The notes under the pieces were generated by a model, which ran no database searches, had not been told where the DNA came from, and saw nothing but the letters and a program-made list of their open reading frames with translations. The translations under genes were made by a program, and so were the position numbers. Positions 39,666 through 44,523 of a stretch of DNA of 44,523 bases are shown in pieces (within the stretch, counting starts at the first letter, position 1; each line of letters starts with the position of its first letter). The DNA is from a virus: positions 1 through 44,523 of the IMG/VR virus record IMGVR_UViG_3300033155_000819, one strand, 5' to 3'.

Positions 39666-41374
39666 TATTTCATCTCCGTAAAATTACCAACTTTCTCAAA
39701 GCTGATAACATTTCTAAACTTGTCTGCCATAATATCACCCTTGTGGGAGATAATAAAAACATTTTGATTTTTGGCAGACTCATTTATTATTTTCATGAAA
39801 ACCTCGAAACCAGAATCATCTAATGATGAATCACCTATCTCGTCAAAAATAAGTAGGTTGGTTGCCGCACTATTTCTTAACCTGGTTAATTCTCTCCAAG
39901 TGAATAGTAGGCACAAATCAATTCGCATTTTTTCACCTTCACTAAACGAAAAGTATGTATGTTTATCTCGCTTTCTGTCAGAGATAGATTCGTTAAAACT
40001 TTCGTCAAAGGTAAAATCAATTCCAAATTCCATAATATCGAAATATTTTCTTATAAGCTTATTTATGATAGGAATATAACTCTTTATGATACGAGTTTTG
40101 ATGCCACCATCTTTTAACATTTCAACTATCGTAGAGTAATAAAAACTCTGCGATGTTAGTTTATCACGCTTACCACTATATTTATCAATATCATCTTTTA
40201 TAACACCTATCTCAGATTCATCAAAACTATTATTATCTGAATTAAGCAGGTCTTTGTTATCATCAATCAATTTTTTGATATAAGCATCTATAGAAGTTAT
40301 CTCACTATTGTTTGTTATGATGTCTTTTTCTACTAAGGATATCTTTGATAATGTTTCATTGATATGATCTATCCTAACACTTAATTTATCTAATTCAGTT
40401 TTTGCAGCAACCAAACCTTTCTCAGCATTTTCAATTTTACCCTTTATATCACATAGATGATTATTTTTAAAATCATTATCTATATCTTGTTTACATTTAG
40501 GGCAAGACTCATTATTCATGAAGAAGTCTGCTTCCTGTATAAACTTACCTTTATTTCTTTTTATTTGGCTATTAAAGTTTTTTATTTTATTCTTATTGTT
40601 AATGACAGTATCGCTATCTGCAATATCCATCCTAAAGCTTCTAACACTTACTTCGTTTTCATCATTCTTTTGTTGAAAGTCATCCATCTTATCATTCAGG
40701 AATTTAATCTCAGTGTTGTTAGCATCTATCCTTTCAATAGATTTATTCTTCATACTCTCAAAATGTTCTTTCTTCAATTCAAGACTATTGTTTAATATAC
40801 GCAACTCAGATTGGACGCCCTTATAATCATCACCTATAACATTAAGTTTAGTCTTGGTAAGGAAGTTCATAATTGAGAACACTTGAATATCAAGTAGGTC
40901 CTCAATCACTGTACGTCTATCGGCCGCTGACAGTCTCATGAATGGGACATATGAAGTAGAACCCAATACCACAATCTGTCTAAATGTTTTTTCATTCATC
41001 TTCAAGATGTTGTTCTCAAGGAAACGTTGGTAATCCTTTAAAGATGACTCTTGAAGTTTCAAGTTCCCATTAATCCAAATCTCAAACTTCGCAGGCGTAA
41101 TGCCACGGACAATCTTATATTTCATTGAGCCAATAGAAAACCTCAGTTCTACAACTGCCTTCTTCTGGTTGATTGAATTAACAAGTTGACCTAAGTTTAT
41201 CTTCCTAAACGCTTTGCCATATAAAGCAAACGTTAGGGCGTCTATCAACTGACTTTTACCTGCACCATTTTTACCTATGATAAGGGTCTTGTCATTTTGA
41301 TTTAGCTTGATCTTGATAAACTTATTTCCTGTGGATAGGAAATTCTTGTACTGTACACTCTCAAATATTATCAT
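39665..41374 (-). CDS. 46: Recombination endonuclease subunit gp46 (Rad50-like)
   Basis: A 569-residue SMC-like ATPase that works with gp47 on DNA ends and host DNA breakdown (T4 gp46: 560). Walker A IGKNGAGKSQLIDAL near 33-47, coiled-coil arms around the zinc hook NESCPKCKQD (~290), the signature FSEGEKMRIDL and Walker B LLIFDEIGDSSLD. It overlaps gene 47 by 4 bp (ATGA). Confidence 0.96.
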   Translation of the reverse strand: MIIFESVQYKNFLSTGNKFIKIKLNQNDKTLIIGKNGAGKSQLIDALTFALYGKAFRKINLGQLVNSINQKKAVVELRFSIGSMKYKIVRGITPAKFEIWINGNLKLQESSLKDYQRFLENNILKMNEKTFRQIVVLGSTSYVPFMRLSAADRRTVIEDLLDIQVFSIMNFLTKTKLNVIGDDYKGVQSELRILNNSLELKKEHFESMKNKSIERIDANNTEIKFLNDKMDDFQQKNDENEVSVRSFRMDIADSDTVINNKNKIKNFNSQIKRNKGKFIQEADFFMNNESCPKCKQDIDNDFKNNHLCDIKGKIENAEKGLVAAKTELDKLSVRIDHINETLSKISLVEKDIITNNSEITSIDAYIKKLIDDNKDLLNSDNNSFDESEIGVIKDDIDKYSGKRDKLTSQSFYYSTIVEMLKDGGIKTRIIKSYIPIINKLIRKYFDIMEFGIDFTFDESFNESISDRKRDKHTYFSFSEGEKMRIDLCLLFTWRELTRLRNSAATNLLIFDEIGDSSLDDSGFEVFMKIINESAKNQNVFIISHKGDIMADKFRNVISFEKVGNFTEMK

Positions 41375-42438
41375 TTTTCTTGAGCCTGCTCTAATGCTTC
41401 ATTGTAAATTTCTTTAACGTACTTCTTCATCTGGTCTCGGTCCATTCTATTATCATCTTCTAGATTGTCTATACTATTAAACAATATTGATAATGTATCC
41501 TCAGTCTCAATGCTGTCAATAGCATCTTCAGAATAATCAAGTGAAACATCTACAATATTCATATTGATAATGTCTACATTATAAAGTCTTTCAATGAAGT
41601 TCTCAAAACCACGGTTATTCGTTTTATTAACAATAATAACTTTTACAATAGAACCTTTATATTTTTTAACATCATGTTCTTTATAATTTTCAGTTTTATC
41701 ATCATAAAATATTTTATGATGCATCTTGGCAGGATTTTTAATAAACTCTACCATACCATTATCAGTATCTAAAATGTGGAACCCACGGATATCATCATAG
41801 TCACTCCACGTTAATTCATAAGGAGTTCCTACATATGTTACATTTTTATTTGAGGATCTTGTGTGAAAGTGTCCTGAATAAACATAGTCGTAAGGCTTAA
41901 AGGTATTCAAGCCAAGACCACCACCTGCTTTCATACCCTTGTGCATTTCAAAACCTTTGATTTCAAAATGACCCATACAGGTAGTTGAGGTTGAGTTCTT
42001 TATAAACTTCATTGATTCCTCATAGGTCTCTTTATTGATCCAAGGTATTATATCAATCAGCAACCCATCAAAATCTATTGTAATGTTTTTATCTACAATT
42101 GTAATATTATAATCATCGTGAAGATTACCAAACAACTCTGTTAATGAGTTTACTCTGTTTGTGTTCCTATAATATACATCATGGTTTCCTAACAAGACAT
42201 GAAGATTTAAATCACCAACAAACTTGTTAATGAATTTTTCCTTCATATCAGACAGCGTAACGTAGTTTATAAATTTACGCCTGTCCATAAGATCACCTAA
42301 CTGTATGACCTCAGTTATATTATTTTCTTTTAAGTACGGGAAAAATACTTCATCATAGAATTTGAAAAAGTATTTATGAAAAGCCTGGCTGTCTCCCCTA
42401 GCCCCGAAGTGGGTATCCCCAAGTAAAGCTATTTTCAT
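41371..42438 (-). CDS. 47: Recombination endonuclease subunit gp47 (Mre11/SbcD-like)
   Basis: A 355-residue Mre11-type nuclease. Phosphoesterase motifs: LGDTHFGARGD (6-16), QLGDLMDRRKF, LLGNHDVYYRN, MGHFEIKG and YSGHFHTRSS. With gp46 it processes DNA ends for recombination-dependent replication. It directly follows gene 55 without a gap. Confidence 0.96.
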   Translation of the reverse strand: MKIALLGDTHFGARGDSQAFHKYFFKFYDEVFFPYLKENNITEVIQLGDLMDRRKFINYVTLSDMKEKFINKFVGDLNLHVLLGNHDVYYRNTNRVNSLTELFGNLHDDYNITIVDKNITIDFDGLLIDIIPWINKETYEESMKFIKNSTSTTCMGHFEIKGFEMHKGMKAGGGLGLNTFKPYDYVYSGHFHTRSSNKNVTYVGTPYELTWSDYDDIRGFHILDTDNGMVEFIKNPAKMHHKIFYDDKTENYKEHDVKKYKGSIVKVIIVNKTNNRGFENFIERLYNVDIINMNIVDVSLDYSEDAIDSIETEDTLSILFNSIDNLEDDNRMDRDQMKKYVKEIYNEALEQAQEK

Positions 42439-42999
42439 TTAATTTTCCTGCTCTGCTTTCTTTTCTTTGGCTTTATTCTGTTTGTCTATTTTCTTTTGTT
42501 CTTCAGCTTCAAGGTCAACATCATAAAAAGTCCTCAGGAACTTCGTATAATCATTACCGAAGTTACCACCTAGATCATGTGATTGAACATCTTGCACTTC
42601 TTGGAGATTTTGGAGGATATCCAGGTTCTGAACATACTTGGCTTTAATATGAAACTGTTTCTTCTCTTTCATTATCCTGCGTACAAACGCCCAGTAAGAT
42701 ATTTGTGTGAAGTAAGCAAAAGGATTTTTTGATTTCTCAGGATCAAAGTTGTGGATGTACATTATGCAGTTTTCAATAGCATCTCCTATCATCTCCTCCT
42801 TGAAGGGATAATTAATGAACCTCGGCATGAAGGATAGCTTGTTTGAGATTTTTAGAATTTTCTCTGCTATTGGGGTTGGTATTTGTGGTTTTGGTTCATC
42901 TGCATCTTCAGCATCTTTTAGAAGTTTTTTGAAGACTACCATCTCTTCGTAAAATTCTACGTTGTTGACATAGTGTTCTTTCTTTTTTGCTTTAGCCAT
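42439..42999 (-). CDS. 55: Late transcription sigma factor gp55
   Basis: A 186-residue minimal sigma factor (T4: 185) that directs host RNA polymerase to TATAAATA late promoters together with gp45. The region-2-like core is NYPFKEEMIGDAIENCIMYI and KSKNPFAYFTQISYWAFVRR. The lysine-rich C-terminus fits its clamp-contacting tail, though the exact hydrophobic end is not obvious. The start is ATG 42999 with AGGAAAC upstream; the longer frame is not supported. Three exact late promoters occur in this window. Confidence 0.95.
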   Translation of the reverse strand: MAKAKKKEHYVNNVEFYEEMVVFKKLLKDAEDADEPKPQIPTPIAEKILKISNKLSFMPRFINYPFKEEMIGDAIENCIMYIHNFDPEKSKNPFAYFTQISYWAFVRRIMKEKKQFHIKAKYVQNLDILQNLQEVQDVQSHDLGGNFGNDYTKFLRTFYDVDLEAEEQKKIDKQNKAKEKKAEQEN

Positions 43000-43035
43000 G
43001 AAGGTTTCCTGATTGATTGTTATTCTTAGTCTGTT

Positions 43036-43064
43036 ATTATAGCATAATATGGATGATAACACAA
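43036..43064 (-). promoter_or_regulatory. Sigma70-type promoter with extended -10 for gene 55
   Basis: TTGTGT at 43064-43059 and TATAAT at 43041-43036, spacer 17 bp, with TGC before the -10. It lies 37 bases before the gene 55 ATG. Confidence 0.65.
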
Positions 43065-43099
43065 ACCACAACTCTTTTCATCTATTTGTTCTTTTGGTA

Positions 43100-43128
43100 T
43101 TGACAGTAAGAAATATTCGTGATATAAT
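43100..43128 (+). promoter_or_regulatory. Consensus sigma70 promoter on the plus strand
   Basis: TTGACA, 17-bp spacer, TATAAT with an extended TGA before the -10. This is the best consensus promoter in the window, yet no plus-strand gene follows for over a kilobase; it leads into the three-hairpin element at 43177-43232. Confidence 0.8.
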
Positions 43129-43134
43129 AAAAAG

Positions 43135-43239
43135 CTTCAATACCTTGAAAGGAATATATTGAAAAAATATTGTTTTGGCCGAAGGCCATTGCTACGGAGT
43201 AGCAATTAGATTGTATCTACTTCGTAGTAGATATTTTTG
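43135..43239 (+). ncRNA. Predicted small structured RNA or leader-peptide transcript
   Basis: From the expected start near 43135, the transcript contains three tandem hairpins: GGCC-GAA-GGCC (43177-43187), AUUGCUAC-GGA-GUAGCAAU (43188-43206) and AUCUACU-UCGU-AGUAGAU (43215-43232), the last followed by AUUUUUG as a terminator. A 16-residue frame (43159-43209, TTG start, AAGGA 5 bases upstream) reads MKKYCFGRRPLLRSSN. It is not clear whether the RNA or the peptide is the product. The remaining 43240-43360 shows nothing recognisable. Confidence 0.6.
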
Positions 43240-43360
43240 AGTAATTAAGGAAAGTTCAGTAGGATTCATATTTATCATCTTTTTCTTTATAACATCATCC
43301 AGCCTGAGTCGATATCTATAAAACCTACTAAACCATAAAAATATATATACGTCCAGAATA

Positions 43361-43804
43361 TTAATCTTTTTTCACCCTTCCTAAGTAAAGCACATTACCT
43401 TTCTTCTTGATTGGTTTATCTTCTTCTACCTTTTTATCTAAATCTATATCACTGGCATCCATCTCTAATCCTGTATGGGTGACATATAGTTCATGATAGT
43501 CGTCGTTCATCTCACCAAAAAATTCTATATGTTTCATCTCAAGTGGTAAGACTTCTTGCTTTGTGGCAAATAGTGGATTCATGAAATACATCATAGGTTC
43601 TTCAAAGTCAGGATCTATTTCATAATCTACCTCAATAGGGTCATATATCATAAGGAACCTATCACCATCAATCTTCTGGATATTAACCTTCCCTAAATAT
43701 TGCGTTTTGTTTGTCAGCTTGATAAAGCAATAATCTCGCCTCTCAAAATTTACAATATCATCAACATCCATATCTTTACCTGAACCATCATCTTTGTCAC
43801 TCAT
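43361..43804 (-). CDS. Hypothetical protein between uvsW and gene 55
   Basis: A 147-residue acidic protein. The middle (RRDYCFIKLTNKTQYLGKVNIQ, then RFLMIYDPIEVDYEID) is a beta-barrel-like stretch and the C-terminus is charged. A small conserved gene occurs near uvsW in other marine T4-like phages, but I cannot name a family. Ribosome site GGAG lies before the ATG. Confidence 0.6.
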   Translation of the reverse strand: MSDKDDGSGKDMDVDDIVNFERRDYCFIKLTNKTQYLGKVNIQKIDGDRFLMIYDPIEVDYEIDPDFEEPMMYFMNPLFATKQEVLPLEMKHIEFFGEMNDDYHELYVTHTGLEMDASDIDLDKKVEEDKPIKKKGNVLYLGRVKKD

Positions 43805-43813
43805 ATTAATCTC

Positions 43814-44470
43814 CTATAGCTTCACATTATGGATTTCGTATTTAAACTTCTCAGCGGTGTACAGTTTCATTCTTTCTAAAAAGTGTTTCAGTGCATAGTT
43901 CTTGTGGCGTTTCCATGATAAGTCATCTACAATATCCCACAGCACTACCTTGAATTTTGAAGCTGATACTCTCAGTCCACGGCCTATTGATTGTAACACC
44001 CTGAACTCAGATTTAGAAGGTGCTCCAAATATTATATTGTGAATGTTCTTAATACTAATGCCTGTAGAGAATACTCCGTATGATGCCACAATGACACAAT
44101 TTTTTTCCTTCTCTACTATTAATCTGATATATTCCCTGTCATCTTTAGATGTGCCACCATTAACAAAGTAGACAGTACGACCACTACCTTTCAGCTTCTC
44201 TGTAATCTTGTCCCGGAGATACTCACCATGAGCGTTCCGTGAGAACAATATCAGTGTGTTCGCTGATAGTGATTTGGTTAGGTTGATAATAAAATTATTT
44301 CTTTTCTTATGCTCTAGAATATATTTTAATTCATCTTGGTATGTGGCTTTCCTTTTAACTTCCTCACCGTCGATGATCTTTACAACCTGTGTTAGTGCTT
44401 TCTTCTCTTCATCAGGATATATTAGGTTGATTGCCTTGATTGTCAAGTCAGCAACTTCTTTCCTATCCAT
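43814..44470 (-). CDS. uvsW: UvsW helicase, C-terminal portion (in-frame stop upstream)
   Basis: A 218-residue segment covering the second RecA lobe of UvsW, the RNA-DNA and branch-migrating helicase. VIVASYGVFSTGISIKN is motif V, LQSIGRGLRV motif VI, followed by VVLWDIVDDLSW and the C-terminal LKHFLERMKLYTAEKF, all matching T4 UvsW to its end. ATG 44470 has no ribosome site and lies inside the conserved region; the frame continues upstream but meets TAA at 44492-44494. The gene is either interrupted, split or affected by a sequence error. Confidence 0.85.
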   Translation of the reverse strand: MDRKEVADLTIKAINLIYPDEEKKALTQVVKIIDGEEVKRKATYQDELKYILEHKKRNNFIINLTKSLSANTLILFSRNAHGEYLRDKITEKLKGSGRTVYFVNGGTSKDDREYIRLIVEKEKNCVIVASYGVFSTGISIKNIHNIIFGAPSKSEFRVLQSIGRGLRVSASKFKVVLWDIVDDLSWKRHKNYALKHFLERMKLYTAEKFKYEIHNVKL

Positions 44471-44494
44471 TAATAGTTTTGTTGAGATGTATTA

Positions 44495-44523
44495 CTTTGA
44501 TCTACCAAAGAGACCTTCAAACA
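44495..44523 (-). pseudogene. uvsW: Upstream part of the uvsW frame, beyond the in-frame TAA
   Basis: The last 9 codons before the TAA read FEGLFGRSK, which fits the GLFG segment found at the same distance before the TxxLMxxG-type region in T4 UvsW. After the stop the same frame resumes YISTKLLMDRKE. The match on both sides in one frame shows that the TAA splits a once-continuous protein. The gene runs off the right edge. Confidence 0.6.

Noticed and set aside
1-44523. CRISPR arrays, insertion sequences, integrase or attachment sites
   Set aside because: No regular spaced repeats, transposase, integrase or duplicated tRNA-end sequences were seen; the only long exact repeat noticed is the 50-bp promoter repeat.

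Overview
The window is a stretch of a lytic T4-like (Pantevenvirales-type) myovirus genome. The evidence is the T4 replication and recombination core in near-T4 order on the minus strand: uvsW, gene 55, 47, 46, 45, 44, 62, regA, 43, then uvsX, a gene 40-like gene, gene 41 and gene 61. The DNA is AT-rich and gene-dense, with ATGA, TAATG, GTGA and TTGA stop/start overlaps. Only two genes (372-1306) lie on the plus strand. A CobS/CobT-like pair, MazG, an NAD salvage pair and queuosine-type genes point to a marine or aquatic Gram-negative host, but the host cannot be named from this sequence.

Layout, described in transcription order (right to left on the minus strand). 44523-39318: UvsW helicase (with an in-frame stop), a hypothetical gene, late sigma factor gp55, gp47/gp46 recombination nuclease and a thermonuclease. 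Between uvsW and gene 55, a consensus plus-strand promoter drives a short structured RNA. 39191-35311: a metallopeptidase/vWA protein and an AAA+ ATPase, a CobT/CobS-like pair, separated by a control region with a repeated promoter and alternative hairpins. 35239-32194: sliding clamp, clamp loader, RegA and MazG. 31928-25489: FolE, QueD, QueE, QueC and a DpdA-like transglycosylase, with an embedded HAD-phosphoribosyltransferase fusion, a methyltransferase and a ClpP-like protease. This set would make 7-deazaguanine and insert it into phage DNA. 25486-22077: dNMP kinase, a HAD phosphatase and small accessory genes. 22080-19534: DNA polymerase gp43. 19418-16428: small accessory genes, an HD hydrolase, tRNA-Arg(UCU) and a HAD protein. 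16372-13439: NadM-Nudix and NadV, a complete nicotinamide-to-NAD salvage pair. 13352-12312: an exported protein, a GroES-like co-chaperonin and a one-piece tmRNA. 12296-7479: small genes, a SLOG protein, a phosphoesterase, UvsX, a gp40-like protein and gp41 helicase.

The most striking region is 7441-1303. Six of its seven larger genes begin with a copy of one short N-terminal peptide (MKSFxxxLxE|A or a close variant), and the seventh has a looser match. This peptide looks like the T4 capsid-targeting sequence, which the gp21 prohead protease cleaves after residue 10. The operon is preceded by an exact T4-type late promoter (TATAAATA). I infer that these proteins are packaged in the head and injected with the DNA. 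Recognisable cargo folds are a polymerase-beta-type nucleotidyltransferase, a ligase-like protein and a NadM-like adenylyltransferase; the others are unknown.

Transcription signals form coherent classes. Four sigma70-type promoters share a 16-bp spacer and a TAYGGTAT block after the -10, and two of them lie in an exact 50-bp repeat. Several other promoters have an extended -10 (TGnTATAAT). Three exact TATAAATA late promoters precede the cargo operon, the tmRNA and nadM. Two hairpins with an identical AUAGA loop precede the two NAD genes.
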